Assembly: GCF_014076415.1 (NCBI RefSeq)
Contig: NZ_CP043568.1
Location: forward strand, 3,472,001-3,536,000
Length of the DNA: 64,000 bases
Direction: 5' to 3'
Origin: Comamonas testosteroni
Lineage (GTDB): Bacteria; Pseudomonadota; Gammaproteobacteria; Burkholderiales; Burkholderiaceae_C
Shown here: positions 35,965 through 46,026 of the stretch, in pieces
Position numbering within the stretch: the stretch's first letter is position 1
Layout of the letters: each line of letters starts with the position of its first letter
Translations under genes and position numbers: made by a program
The notes under the pieces: generated by a model
Database searches by the model: none
Seen by the model: only the letters and a program-made list of their open reading frames with translations
What the model was told of the DNA's origin: nothing

Positions 35965-36831
35965 TTAGACCTTCAACGACTGCAGCAGCTGCTCAAACTG
36001 TTCGCCCACCTCAGGGTGCTTGCGCGCCATAGCCAACGTTGCCTCCAAATAACCAATCTTGCTTCCGCAGTCATAGCGCTTGCCTTGATAGCGGTAGGCC
36101 AGCACCTGCTCTTCCTTCATCAGCGCTGCAATCCCGTCGGTGAGTTGAATCTCTCCGCCAGCGCCCTTACCCTGGCGGGCCAGATGATGAAAGATACGCG
36201 GCGTAAGCACATAGCGGCCCACCACGGCCAGCGTGGAAGGCGCTTCTTCAGGCTTTGGCTTTTCCACAATGGCGTGCACGGCCTCCAGGCCTTCCTTGAG
36301 AGGCTTGCTGTCCACGATGCCGTAGCTACGTGTGTCTTCGCGCGGCACTTGCTGCACGCCCAGCACCGAGCACTTGTAGTAGTCGTACACATCCACCATC
36401 TGGCGCATTACCGCTGGCTCGCCATCTAGCAAATCATCAGCCAGCAACACGGCAAACGGCTCATTGCCCACTACAGGCTGTGCACACAGCACAGCATGAC
36501 CGAGACCCAAGGCCTCGGCCTGGCGAATGAAGACGCACTTCATGTCTGAAGGCATCAGGCTGCGCACATAGTTGAGCATCTCGGTCTTGCCGCGACGCTC
36601 CAGCTCATTTTCCAGCTCGTAAGCCTTGTCGAAATGGTCTTCGATGCTGCGTTTGCTTCTGCCAGTAACGAACACCATTTCCTTGATGCCTGCAGCCAGA
36701 GCTTCTTCCACCGCATACTGAATCAGCGGCTTGTCAACCACTGGCAGCATCTCCTTGGGACTTGCCTTGGTGGCAGGTAAAAAACGGGTTCCCATACCCG
36801 CGACCGGGAAAACTGCTTTTGTGACCTTCAT
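35965..36831 (-). CDS. galU: UTP-glucose-1-phosphate uridylyltransferase
   Basis: Makes UDP-glucose from UTP and glucose-1-P. 288 residues, the family length. Visible are [29 protein letters not shown] split over the nucleotide loop and activator region, the [13 protein letters not shown] segment, [28 protein letters not shown] with the metal Asp, and [11 protein letters not shown]. It provides the substrate for the ugd product upstream. Followed by a probable terminator. Confidence 0.97.
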   Translation of the reverse strand: MKVTKAVFPVAGMGTRFLPATKASPKEMLPVVDKPLIQYAVEEALAAGIKEMVFVTGRSKRSIEDHFDKAYELENELERRGKTEMLNYVRSLMPSDMKCVFIRQAEALGLGHAVLCAQPVVGNEPFAVLLADDLLDGEPAVMRQMVDVYDYYKCSVLGVQQVPREDTRSYGIVDSKPLKEGLEAVHAIVEKPKPEEAPSTLAVVGRYVLTPRIFHHLARQGKGAGGEIQLTDGIAALMKEEQVLAYRYQGKRYDCGSKIGYLEATLAMARKHPEVGEQFEQLLQSLKV

Positions 36832-36862
36832 CGTTGCAAACCTTTAATGGACAAATGACGAC

Positions 36863-38035
36863 TCACGCATCGCCGCCGAACAAGTCACGTGTGTAGACCT
36901 TGTGCGGTACATCGACCAACTCATCCACAACACGATTAGCCACGATCACATCGGCAATCTGCTTGAACTCTGCCAAATCCTTGACAACGCGGGAGTGGAA
37001 GAAATCAGGAGCATCGAGCACAGGCTCATACACCACCACCTCAACACCCTTGGCCTTGAGGCGCTTCATCACCCCCTGGACGGAAGAAGCACGGAAATTG
37101 TCCGAACCAGCTTTCATCACCAGGCGGTAGATACCGACTACCTTGGGATTGCGCTTCAAGATATCGTCCGCCACAAAATCCTTGCGTGTGCGGTTCGACT
37201 CCACAATCGCATGCATCAGGCTCTGCGGAACATCGGCATAGTTGGCCAGCAACTGCTTGGTATCCTTGGGAAGGCAGTAACCGCCGTAGCCAAACGATGG
37301 GTTGTTGTAGTGCCCACCAATGCGTGAGTCGAGACTGACCCCTTCAATGATCTGGCGCGTATCCAGCCCATGCACGGCCGCATAGGTATCCAGTTCATTG
37401 AAATACGCAACGCGCATAGCCAGATAGGTATTGGCAAACAGCTTGATGGCCTCGGCTTCGGTGCTGTCCGTCAGCAATACCTGAACATCCTTTTTGATGG
37501 CGCCCTCGCACAGCAGGTCGGCAAACTGCTGACCGCGCTCGGAACGCTCCCCTACCACAATGCGGCTGGGATGCAGGTTGTCATACAGGGCCTTGCCTTC
37601 ACGCAGAAACTCTGGCGAGAAAATGATGTTATCGCTACCCAGTTGCTCTTTCAGACGCTTGGTAAAGCCGACAGGCACCGTCGACTTGATCACCATCACC
37701 GCATCCGGATTGATGGCCATCACCTCTCGTGCCACCGACTCCACCGACTTGGTGTTGAAGTATTGCGTTTGAGGGTCGTAGTCCGTAGGCGTGGCGATGA
37801 TGACAAAGTCCGCACCAATATAGGCATCCTGCTTATTCAGAGTGGCGCGGAAGTTCAGCTTTTTCTCTGCCAAAAAACACTGGATCTCGGTATCCACAAT
37901 GGGAGATTTCTTGTCATTGAGCAGTGCTACCTTACGCTCGTCAATATCAAGCGCCACCACCTCATGATGCTGAGCAAGCAACATGGCATTGGAGAGGCCT
38001 ACATAACCGGTTCCCGCAATCGCAATCTTTTTCAT
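36863..38035 (-). CDS. ugd: UDP-glucose 6-dehydrogenase
   Basis: Oxidises UDP-glucose to UDP-glucuronate with two NAD. 390 residues from the ATG at 38035 ([20 protein letters not shown]); the open frame upstream to 38134 overlaps rfbC and does not match the family. The NAD motif is at the N-terminus, followed by [47 protein letters not shown] and the catalytic cysteine in [15 protein letters not shown]. It implies a uronic acid in the capsule. The ATG lies 4 bp after rfbC. Confidence 0.96.
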   Translation of the reverse strand: MKKIAIAGTGYVGLSNAMLLAQHHEVVALDIDERKVALLNDKKSPIVDTEIQCFLAEKKLNFRATLNKQDAYIGADFVIIATPTDYDPQTQYFNTKSVESVAREVMAINPDAVMVIKSTVPVGFTKRLKEQLGSDNIIFSPEFLREGKALYDNLHPSRIVVGERSERGQQFADLLCEGAIKKDVQVLLTDSTEAEAIKLFANTYLAMRVAYFNELDTYAAVHGLDTRQIIEGVSLDSRIGGHYNNPSFGYGGYCLPKDTKQLLANYADVPQSLMHAIVESNRTRKDFVADDILKRNPKVVGIYRLVMKAGSDNFRASSVQGVMKRLKAKGVEVVVYEPVLDAPDFFHSRVVKDLAEFKQIADVIVANRVVDELVDVPHKVYTRDLFGGDA

Positions 38036-38039
38036 TTTT

Positions 38040-38597
38040 TCAATCCTTTTCAAACACCTCGGCCTGCTTGAATGCGGGCTGATTCCGGTCCTTTTCGGAC
38101 AAGGAAAACTCGATATCGAGCTGTGGCCACGCAATAGCTATATCTGGGTCGTTCCAGAGCAGGCCCCGATCCGACTCCGGCGCATAATAGGCCGTGGTCT
38201 TGTACACAAAGTCCGCCGTGTCGCTGAGCACCACAAAGCCGTGGGCAAAGCCCGGCGGAATCCAGAGCTGTCGGTGATTCTCGGCACTCAGCTCCGCACC
38301 CACCCATTGCCCAAAAGTGGGCGAGCTGCGGCGGATATCCACGGCCACATCAAACACCGCACCCGAGATCACACGCACCAGCTTGCCCTGGGCATGGGGC
38401 GGCAGCTGGTAGTGCAGCCCACGCAGCACGCCCTTGCTGCTGCGGCTGTGGTTGTCCTGAATGAACTCGTAGTTCGTGCCCGTAGCCTGGTTGAAGAGAT
38501 CCTGGCGAAAGCTTTCCAGAAAAAAGCCGCGCGCATCCCCAAACACCTTGGGCTCGATCAGAAAGACATCGGGAATGGCCAAAGGCGTGAACTTCAT
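38040..38597 (-). CDS. rfbC: dTDP-4-dehydrorhamnose 3,5-epimerase
   Basis: Third step of dTDP-L-rhamnose synthesis. The 185-residue cupin has [42 protein letters not shown] with the conserved histidine pair, [20 protein letters not shown] and [14 protein letters not shown]. It overlaps the rfbA stop by four bases. Confidence 0.97.
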   Translation of the reverse strand: MKFTPLAIPDVFLIEPKVFGDARGFFLESFRQDLFNQATGTNYEFIQDNHSRSSKGVLRGLHYQLPPHAQGKLVRVISGAVFDVAVDIRRSSPTFGQWVGAELSAENHRQLWIPPGFAHGFVVLSDTADFVYKTTAYYAPESDRGLLWNDPDIAIAWPQLDIEFSLSEKDRNQPAFKQAEVFEKD

Positions 38598-39484
38598 GCG
38601 TGCACCTTTTCCTTGAGCACCTGCAGCAGATATTGTCCGTAGCCATTCTTGACCAGCGCCTGGCCCAGCTTCTCCAGTTGGGCGGCATCAATCCATTTCT
38701 GGCGATAGGCGATTTCTTCCGGGCAGGCCACTTTCAGGCCCTGGCGCTGCTGCAAGGTGGCGATGAATTGCCCGGCTTCGAGCAGGCTGTCATGGGTGCC
38801 GGTGTCCAGCCAGGCATAGCCTCGGCCCATCAGCTCGACATTGAGCTTGCCTTGCTGCAGATACATGCCGTTGAGATCCGTGATCTCCAGCTCGCCCCGC
38901 GCCGAAGGCTTGACCTGCTTGGCCAGCTCCACCACCTGCTCGTCGTAGAAGTACAGGCCGGTGACGGCATAGTGGCTCTTGGGCTGTTTGGGCTTTTCTT
39001 CGAGCGACAGCACTTTGCCGTCGACGTCGAACTCGGCCACGCCATAGCGCTCGGGGTCTTGCACATGGTAGGCAAACACCGTGGCGCCGCCCTGGCGCGC
39101 ATCGGCTTTTTTGAGCAGCGGCTGGAAGTCGTGGCCGTAGTAGATGTTGTCCCCCAGTACCAGGGCGCTGGGAGCGCCGTTGAGGAATTTCTCGCCAATC
39201 AGGAAGGCCTGGGCCAGGCCATCCGGACTGGGCTGCACCTCATACTGAAGATTCAGGCCCCACTGGCTGCCGTCGCCCAGTAGTTGCTCGAAGCGCGGCG
39301 TGTCCTGCGGGGTGCTGATGATCAGAATGTCTCGGATGCCCGCCAGCATCAGCGTGCTCAGCGGGTAGTAAATCATGGGCTTGTCGTAGATCGGCAGCAG
39401 CTGTTTGCTGATGGCCAGGGTGGCGGGGTGCAGACGGGTGCCGGAGCCGCCAGCCAGAATGATGCCTTTGCGCTGTGTCGTCAT
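38594..39484 (-). CDS. rfbA: Glucose-1-phosphate thymidylyltransferase
   Basis: Makes dTDP-glucose, the first step of rhamnose synthesis. The 296-residue RmlA has the signature [38 protein letters not shown] region (residues 6-43), [28 protein letters not shown] and [14 protein letters not shown]. Usual length. It precedes rfbC and follows rfbD with a 63-bp gap. Confidence 0.97.
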   Translation of the reverse strand: MTTQRKGIILAGGSGTRLHPATLAISKQLLPIYDKPMIYYPLSTLMLAGIRDILIISTPQDTPRFEQLLGDGSQWGLNLQYEVQPSPDGLAQAFLIGEKFLNGAPSALVLGDNIYYGHDFQPLLKKADARQGGATVFAYHVQDPERYGVAEFDVDGKVLSLEEKPKQPKSHYAVTGLYFYDEQVVELAKQVKPSARGELEITDLNGMYLQQGKLNVELMGRGYAWLDTGTHDSLLEAGQFIATLQQRQGLKVACPEEIAYRQKWIDAAQLEKLGQALVKNGYGQYLLQVLKEKVHA

Positions 39485-39547
39485 GATGAATCAATGGATG
39501 GCTTCCAACGCCTTGCAGATAAGCGCTTGAAGCGAGTTATTTGAAAA

Positions 39548-40453
39548 TTACAGAATTTCGCGCAGCATGCGCTCCACGCCTTGCTGCCATGCGGGCAGAT
39601 GCAGTTGCATGGCCGCTTGCAGCTTTTGCGTATCCAGACGCGAGTTCAAGGGCCGTGCTGCCGGAGTCGGGAAGGCCGTGGTCGGCACGGCAGCAATGCT
39701 TTGCACCTTCCAGTCCAGATCCGGTCGCAGGCTTTGAGCGCGCTCGATCACATGGCTGGCATAGGCATGCCAGTTGGTTTCTCCTGCCGCAACCAGATGG
39801 TAGAGACCGCCATCGCCGTCATGAGCGCTCACATGGCGCACGGCATGGGCCGTGACATCGGCGATCAGATCGGCGCCGGTGGGTGCCCCCCATTGATCGT
39901 TGATCACGCTGAGCGCTTCACGCTCCTGCGCCAGGCGCAACATGGTCTTGGCAAAGTTGCCGCCACGCGCTGCATAGACCCAGCTGGTGCGAAAAATCAG
40001 ATGACGGCAATGCGTGGCCGCAATCCGCTGCTCGCCCTCCAGCTTGGTGCGACCGTAGACCGATAGCGGCCCGGTCGCATCACCCTCTTTGCGTGCCGCA
40101 CTGCCGGAGCCGTCGAAGACATAGTCGGTGCTGTAGTGCACCAGCAGGGCTCCCAGGCTTTTGGCCTCCAGCGCCATGACTTCAGGGGCTTCGGCATTCA
40201 GGCGCAAGGCCAGATCCGGCTCGCTCTCGGCCTTGTCCACCGCCGTATGCGCTGCGGCATTGACGATCACATCCGGGCGTACGCTGCGAATGGTCTGCGC
40301 CAGTGTCTGCAGATCGCCGACATCACCGCACAGGCCATTCCCATCCACAGTCACGCTCTGGCGATCCAGCGCAATCACCTCGCCCAAAGGCGCGAGACTG
40401 CGCTGCAACTCCCAGCCGACCTGGCCGTTCTTGCCCAGCAGCAGCAGCTTCAT
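39548..40453 (-). CDS. rfbD: dTDP-4-dehydrorhamnose reductase
   Basis: Last step of dTDP-L-rhamnose synthesis. 301 residues from the ATG at 40453, which overlaps the rfbB stop by four bases. SDR-type features are [45 protein letters not shown] and [11 protein letters not shown] with the Tyr-Lys pair. The longer frame to 40489 lies inside rfbB and is unlikely. Confidence 0.96.
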   Translation of the reverse strand: MKLLLLGKNGQVGWELQRSLAPLGEVIALDRQSVTVDGNGLCGDVGDLQTLAQTIRSVRPDVIVNAAAHTAVDKAESEPDLALRLNAEAPEVMALEAKSLGALLVHYSTDYVFDGSGSAARKEGDATGPLSVYGRTKLEGEQRIAATHCRHLIFRTSWVYAARGGNFAKTMLRLAQEREALSVINDQWGAPTGADLIADVTAHAVRHVSAHDGDGGLYHLVAAGETNWHAYASHVIERAQSLRPDLDWKVQSIAAVPTTAFPTPAARPLNSRLDTQKLQAAMQLHLPAWQQGVERMLREIL

Positions 40454-41523
40454 GCCGAAGCCTCGCCGGTGTACTGCTTTTGCACCCAATCACGGTAGGC
40501 GCCCGACTGCACATTGGCCACCCACTCGGGGTTGGCCAGATACCACTGCACGGTCTTGCGAATGCCGGTCTCGAAGGTCTCGGCAGGCTTCCAGCCCAGC
40601 TCGCGTTCCAGCTTGCGCGCATCGATCGCATAGCGGCGATCATGGCCGGGACGGTCGGTCACATAGGTGATCTGCTCGGCATAGGCCTTGCCATCGGCGC
40701 GCGGGCGCAGCTCGTCGAGCAAGCTGCACACGGTCTTGACGATGTCGATATTGGCCTTCTCGTTCCAGCCGCCCACGTTATAGGTCTCGCCCAGTTGGCC
40801 GGCCTCGAGAACGCGGCGGATGGCGCTGCAATGGTCGCGCACATACAGCCAGTCACGCACCTGCATGCCGTCGCCGTAGATGGGCAGCGGCTTGCCGGCC
40901 AGCGCATTGACAATGACCAGCGGGATCAGCTTTTCGGGGAAATGCAGCGGGCCGTAGTTGTTGCTGCAGTTCGTCGTCAGCACCGGAAGGCCGTAGGTGT
41001 GATGCCAGGCTCGCACCAGGTGGTCAGAAGCCGCCTTGCTGGCCGAGTACGGGCTGTTGGGCTCGTAATTGTGCTCTTCGGTAAATGCAGGATCGGTCGG
41101 CGCAAGCGTCCCATAGACCTCGTCGGTGGAGACATGCAAAAAGCGAAAACCGGACTTGGCCTCGCCTTCCAGGCCATTCCAATAGGCGCGTACCGCCTCC
41201 AGCAGGCGGAAAGTGCCCACCACATTGGTCTGAATGAAATCCTCGGGTCCATGAATGGAGCGGTCCACATGCGACTCGGCCGCAAAGTTCACCACGGCGC
41301 GAGGCTGGTGCTGCGCCAGCAATTGCGCCAGCTGTGCACTGTCGCCGATATCGGCCTGCACAAACACATGACGGGCATCGCCCTTCAAGCTGGCCAGATT
41401 CTCCAGATTGCCCGCATAGGTCAGCTTGTCGATATTGACCACGGGCTCATTCACATGTGCCAGCCAATCGAGAACAAAGTTGGCGCCGATAAAGCCTGCA
41501 CCGCCACAAATTATAATGGACAT
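40450..41523 (-). CDS. rfbB: dTDP-glucose 4,6-dehydratase
   Basis: Second step of dTDP-rhamnose synthesis. The 357-residue SDR-family enzyme has the NAD loop [29 protein letters not shown], the catalytic [24 protein letters not shown] with the Tyr-x3-Lys, and NCSNNYGP. It is the first of the rfbBDAC set, which is ordered and overlapping as in many O-antigen and capsule loci. Confidence 0.97.
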   Translation of the reverse strand: MSIIICGGAGFIGANFVLDWLAHVNEPVVNIDKLTYAGNLENLASLKGDARHVFVQADIGDSAQLAQLLAQHQPRAVVNFAAESHVDRSIHGPEDFIQTNVVGTFRLLEAVRAYWNGLEGEAKSGFRFLHVSTDEVYGTLAPTDPAFTEEHNYEPNSPYSASKAASDHLVRAWHHTYGLPVLTTNCSNNYGPLHFPEKLIPLVIVNALAGKPLPIYGDGMQVRDWLYVRDHCSAIRRVLEAGQLGETYNVGGWNEKANIDIVKTVCSLLDELRPRADGKAYAEQITYVTDRPGHDRRYAIDARKLERELGWKPAETFETGIRKTVQWYLANPEWVANVQSGAYRDWVQKQYTGEASA

Positions 41524-41532
41524 TATTTAACC

Positions 41533-42768
41533 CTAATCGCCTAAGCCGTTCTTATAGGTAGTTAATGAATTTTTCAATGATGAATCAAAACCAGATCCTC
41601 TGGAGTCTATTCCAGCCCAAGCATCAAGCACCGATCCCATATCGATTCCAATTCCACCTTTAGATTTCGCAATGGAGCAATACTGTTTGCCTGCAACACC
41701 TACGCCTATTAGGAAAACAACACCAGGCCCAGCTATCTCATCTATCTCATCTTCTATTTCAAAAAATCTTCTAAATCTATTATCAATATCACCACCTCCC
41801 CCATCGATTCTAAATTCTCCATCCAACGATATTAAATCAATAGGTATCTCATTAAATATACTTTCAAAAATATCTTTCAATTCTTTTCTAGGTGTTACTA
41901 AAACAATTTTTTTAGCCTTTTGTAGTGCATCTAAAAACCCCAGATCCGTCGCAATCTTAAAATGTATGTTGGGCGACGTCTTACACTGTCCAGGTTTAAG
42001 TAGAGAGAGGCTCGCCAAACAATTTAGAACGCTATTTTCTAAAATTTTCAGTCCTCTTGACGAAAAATCGCCTCTATTTTTAAAGCCTAAAATATCAGCT
42101 TCCTGTACAGATTTTCTTAGATTACCTTTTACCCACTTTACTTTCTCCTCATCTATCGCACCTCCCCACTGCATTTGGGCGGATTTTTGGATATCAGTTA
42201 ACCCATAATATAAGTCTTGCCCCAGAAATCTCACTTCACAGTGGCCGACTCGGATCAAAGAAAATGGATTACCATTTTTCACCGCCTCTGTTATTTTTTT
42301 TATAGCATCAGCCTCAGATATATCAAAGCAATACGGTGCTGGATTTTTAAACCATTGTGTCTTCTTTAAATAAGAAACAGCCCCCCTATTTATCTTAAAT
42401 ACACACTTATTATTTAAAACTTCAGTCTCAAAATAATTATCTAACCCAAGGACTCTCAGTGCTCTAAAAACAAAAATAAGTCTAGGGGATTTAATTGGCT
42501 CAGATATCACCAATAAACCTTTCCCTGTCTTAACAATTTCAGAAATTACAAGCCTATAATTAGCCTCCGTTGAATAAACTGTAAGAGATCCATCTAAAAC
42601 TATATTACAATCTTGAAAACCATCAATATCCTCTATAAATTTTAATATATTTTCATATTTATCATCAATTCTTAGATGAGGAGATCTAATTTTCAGGTTA
42701 TTAACAAAGACAGAGTCAACCAGCTCATTATTTTTATCAAAAATAATTGTTTCAAATTCATTTATCAT
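41533..42768 (-). CDS. GT-D-fold-like glycosyltransferase with extra N-terminal domain
   Basis: 411 residues. Residues ~160-400 resemble GT-D-type transferases (DUF1792-like): PFSLIRVGHCEVRFLGQDLY, a Lys/Arg-rich middle, VLVTPRKELKDIFES, GVVFLIGVGVAGKQYCSIAKS and the terminal IDMGSVLDAWAG. The first ~130 residues (NIVLDGSLTVYSTEANYRLV, LLVISEPIKSP) are a separate alpha/beta region that I do not recognise. Base composition is strikingly A/T-rich compared with rfbB next door, which points to separate acquisition. Likely builds part of the capsule repeat. The family call is moderate. Confidence 0.7.
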   Translation of the reverse strand: MINEFETIIFDKNNELVDSVFVNNLKIRSPHLRIDDKYENILKFIEDIDGFQDCNIVLDGSLTVYSTEANYRLVISEIVKTGKGLLVISEPIKSPRLIFVFRALRVLGLDNYFETEVLNNKCVFKINRGAVSYLKKTQWFKNPAPYCFDISEADAIKKITEAVKNGNPFSLIRVGHCEVRFLGQDLYYGLTDIQKSAQMQWGGAIDEEKVKWVKGNLRKSVQEADILGFKNRGDFSSRGLKILENSVLNCLASLSLLKPGQCKTSPNIHFKIATDLGFLDALQKAKKIVLVTPRKELKDIFESIFNEIPIDLISLDGEFRIDGGGGDIDNRFRRFFEIEDEIDEIAGPGVVFLIGVGVAGKQYCSIAKSKGGIGIDMGSVLDAWAGIDSRGSGFDSSLKNSLTTYKNGLGD

Positions 42769-42815
42769 AACATTATCACCATCTTTATTAAAATGCCAAA
42801 TTTTGATAATTCAGA

Positions 42816-45800
42816 TCAATTCACACTTACAGAATTTAGCAACTTCAAGTAGCAATCTCCATTAATAATACTATTTTCCGCCACCCCACCCCCATTAATT
42901 TTCATACTATCTCTCATCGACTTATCCAAAATCAACCTCGTTAATGCATCAACCCATTTTTCGGCTTCATTCTTTACAGAAATGCAGTTAACATTATTTT
43001 TAGCGACTTCATTAAATGCAGGGCAATCAGATACGACTATAGCCATATCCAAAGCAGAATATTCTAAAAATTTCAAAGAGCTCTTAGATCTATTAAATCC
43101 ATCATCAATCATTGGAACTATCCCAATATCCCAATGTACACGTTGCTGCAGCCATTTCACAAAACTAGGATAATCATTCTTCTTAGGCAACCCCACTCTT
43201 TTCCCAAAAGTCGCAGGTAGCTTTTGAAATCCACCAATTACCTCAATTTCAATTTTTGATCCAAATTTTCTTTGCAGCATTTGCATCGCCTCAACGATCA
43301 CATCAAGGTCTGCATTATGTTCAGGTGTTCCGATATAGCCAATGCGCACAGGATCACCCTCTTTACATGCATAAGGCCCTTTACTGTGATCGCGCTTTTG
43401 GCCCAAGTGCCATAGCTTACCATCTAAGCGACTCGGTACAAATAATACATTATTGTTGAATTTATTTAGTTGCTCAACCAATGAAGGACTTGATGTTGTC
43501 ACTAAATTTGCATTTTTGGCTAAAAAACTTATTTTTTCTAAAGTATCTTGTGGATTCATATTAAATCCCCTTCTATGAACCCCTTCAATATCCATTAAAT
43601 CGTCATCAATATCATATATTAACTTGCCGCCTGCCTTACGCCAATCCTGAAGCCATTCTTTCAAATGTGCTAGTTTCCATGAAGCAGCGTCACGTTGAAT
43701 CACTACAATATTCGCGGAACCAGGCACTGGGAGGTCCTCACTAACCTCCACACTCCACTCTCTGAGAACTTCTTTAGAGTTGAACGGAAGAACCAACCTA
43801 ACATAACCAGGCTTTGCAGGCAGGCCATCGCTGCGCAAAGCAGGCAGAAGAATCAGTTTCGATTTAATAACAACAGGATTCTCGACTCGATGCATTTTCA
43901 ATGCTGCGAAAATAGGAACATATTCGCTGACAGCCGCCTGATGGACTGAGTAGCGTGCTGCTGTCAGCAAACCCTGGTGCTTCATCTGCTCAATCTTTGC
44001 GCTGCCCGAATCAATTAACTCTGACAACTTATTAAAGATCCGCTCTTCATCCAGAGTGTCTACAACAATGGAATTTATACCATCTACAGCATATTCATCG
44101 GCACCACCTGCCACCGGAACCATCGCTGCGCATCCACAGGCCATAGCTTCCAAGGCAGTACGGCCAAATGCTTGATAATCTGAAAAATCAAGAAATAGAT
44201 CACTCTTACCGAGCAATTCTGCAACTTGCTCTCTCTTTAATGAGCCATAACACACATATGGAAAATCACGTTGCAGAGCCTGAAAAGCCGCATCATCTTC
44301 CGCACACCCGAACAAAAGAAAATTCAACTTTCCTGGATACTTCTGATGCAAGCGAGAAAGCACGCGCATTGATCTATCTGCACCTCTACGCGGAGTCTGG
44401 GGACGGATCATAACTGCTATATGCAGCTTTTCATCACTCTGACGAACAGCAGGCTTGTAAATAGCATGATCAATGCTTGGTGAGACCTTGTGAACTCTAC
44501 TGGCGTGATGGCGTTGAACCTCGTCAATAATCCATTTAGTTTTGGCAAATAAAAAAGCATTGGGCACTAAATCATAAGAATCAAATGCCTCTTTCCATTT
44601 CTCACTACCTTCTTCAGAAAATAAAGGTTCATAATCTTGAACATAATAGGCAGGCATAATATGTGGATTGACCTCCACAATTTTCTTTACCAACCGCATG
44701 GAAGAAAAAATTGTCCCAATCACAACATCATAATTTTCGGAAATTTTCAGAATACTATTCTCTGAAAACCCCTCAAACATATCTATAGCGCCCGGGATAA
44801 TTTCATAATTCTGATGAAATCCGGAAAGATGCTCGTTTTTAACGCCCACCTTGGCATTAAACCCAAGGCGGCGCATTTCTGCCACTTCTTGCACAACAGA
44901 ATGCGCGCCGCCACCCCCACCTTTTACCGGCAGGAGATAGAGCACACGCATATCCATCAAATCAAGATGCTTTGATTTATCCGTTTTCTCCCTTATTCTC
45001 TCCTGCAAACGTGCTCTTACCTCGTCCAAAATATCGGTCTTTTTGACAGCACTTACCCGGCTGAAATATTTTTCAGCCGAATGTTTTCTTTTCAAACTTT
45101 CGGTACCTTCTTGCGAAAGTTTTTTACGCTTCTCATGCCCAAAACTTTTGGATTTTGCATGAAAAACGTAAGTATCATCGGCGATAACAATTTCAAAGCC
45201 TGCGTCAATCGCACGAATACAAAAGTCATTTTCCTCACCATAACCGACAGGGAAATTTTCCTCATCCATAAAGCCGATCCTGTCCAGAACAGCTTTTTTG
45301 ATCATGAAGCAAAATCCATTCGCAAATGGCAGCCGTGGATAGACCCGCGTAGATGCTGATCGCACCAATTCAGCCATTTCATCGACCGAATAGCCATTCG
45401 GAATTTCATTGACGGCAAACGCCCCCGTCTCATCATGCAAATTGGGGACATTTTGCCAACTGGCAGCATTCGACAAGGGTCCAACAATACCAATTGACGG
45501 GGCAGACTCCATACAACGAATCAGCCCCATTAGCCAGCCCTTAGAAACAATCGTGTCAATATTTTTCGTCACTGCATAATCAGCGTTCGATGCTTTCAAG
45601 CCAGTATTCACCGCTTTGGTATAACCAGAGTTTTTCGCATGCTCAATTAACTGAAATAATGGCTTTCCGTTGCAGAACTCTCGTAGCCATTGAGTGGTAT
45701 CTTTTTCTGAACCATCATTAACCACAATAATACGCACATTGAAGCCGTCCGTATTACGCTGTAAAGATGCTAAACACTTTTGAACATCTTCCAATGCGTT

Positions 45801-46013
45801 GTATACAGGAACAACCACATCCACACTGGATACCCGATTTTTGTCGGGAGCAGGCATCGCACCAATCCGGCGCTTAGCCAGTTCAATATTCCCGCTCATC
45901 AGATGGGCAAGTTCTGGATTAATCGCCTTGGCACGCATGTAGTGCTCTATGGCGGCCTTATAGTTTTTTTGGCGGAAGGCTGAATTGCCTTGCATCAGTT
46001 CAGAATTACTCAT
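42816..46013 (-). CDS. Three-domain glycosyltransferase (GT2 + GT4 + GT4)
   Basis: 1065 residues. A short N-terminal helical part (1-50) resembles one TPR unit. Residues ~60-320 form a GT-A family 2 domain (VDVVVPVYNALEDVQKCL, VTKNIDTIVSKGW, GYGEENDFCIRAIDAG). Residues ~345-710 form a GT-B domain like rhamnosyltransferase WsaF (RVLYLLPVKGGGGGAHSVVQE, AYYVQDYEPLFSE, YQAFGRTALEAMACGCAAM). Residues ~745-1060 form a second GT-B domain (KLIYDIDDDLMD, IGYIGTPEHNADLDVI, SLKFLEYSALDMAIVVSD). Three linkages could be made by one polypeptide. Rhamnose is a likely donor given rfbBDAC nearby. A/T-rich like the next gene. Confidence 0.88.
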   Translation of the reverse strand: MSNSELMQGNSAFRQKNYKAAIEHYMRAKAINPELAHLMSGNIELAKRRIGAMPAPDKNRVSSVDVVVPVYNALEDVQKCLASLQRNTDGFNVRIIVVNDGSEKDTTQWLREFCNGKPLFQLIEHAKNSGYTKAVNTGLKASNADYAVTKNIDTIVSKGWLMGLIRCMESAPSIGIVGPLSNAASWQNVPNLHDETGAFAVNEIPNGYSVDEMAELVRSASTRVYPRLPFANGFCFMIKKAVLDRIGFMDEENFPVGYGEENDFCIRAIDAGFEIVIADDTYVFHAKSKSFGHEKRKKLSQEGTESLKRKHSAEKYFSRVSAVKKTDILDEVRARLQERIREKTDKSKHLDLMDMRVLYLLPVKGGGGGAHSVVQEVAEMRRLGFNAKVGVKNEHLSGFHQNYEIIPGAIDMFEGFSENSILKISENYDVVIGTIFSSMRLVKKIVEVNPHIMPAYYVQDYEPLFSEEGSEKWKEAFDSYDLVPNAFLFAKTKWIIDEVQRHHASRVHKVSPSIDHAIYKPAVRQSDEKLHIAVMIRPQTPRRGADRSMRVLSRLHQKYPGKLNFLLFGCAEDDAAFQALQRDFPYVCYGSLKREQVAELLGKSDLFLDFSDYQAFGRTALEAMACGCAAMVPVAGGADEYAVDGINSIVVDTLDEERIFNKLSELIDSGSAKIEQMKHQGLLTAARYSVHQAAVSEYVPIFAALKMHRVENPVVIKSKLILLPALRSDGLPAKPGYVRLVLPFNSKEVLREWSVEVSEDLPVPGSANIVVIQRDAASWKLAHLKEWLQDWRKAGGKLIYDIDDDLMDIEGVHRRGFNMNPQDTLEKISFLAKNANLVTTSSPSLVEQLNKFNNNVLFVPSRLDGKLWHLGQKRDHSKGPYACKEGDPVRIGYIGTPEHNADLDVIVEAMQMLQRKFGSKIEIEVIGGFQKLPATFGKRVGLPKKNDYPSFVKWLQQRVHWDIGIVPMIDDGFNRSKSSLKFLEYSALDMAIVVSDCPAFNEVAKNNVNCISVKNEAEKWVDALTRLILDKSMRDSMKINGGGVAENSIINGDCYLKLLNSVSVN

Positions 46014-46026
46014 TTTAAATGTTCAA

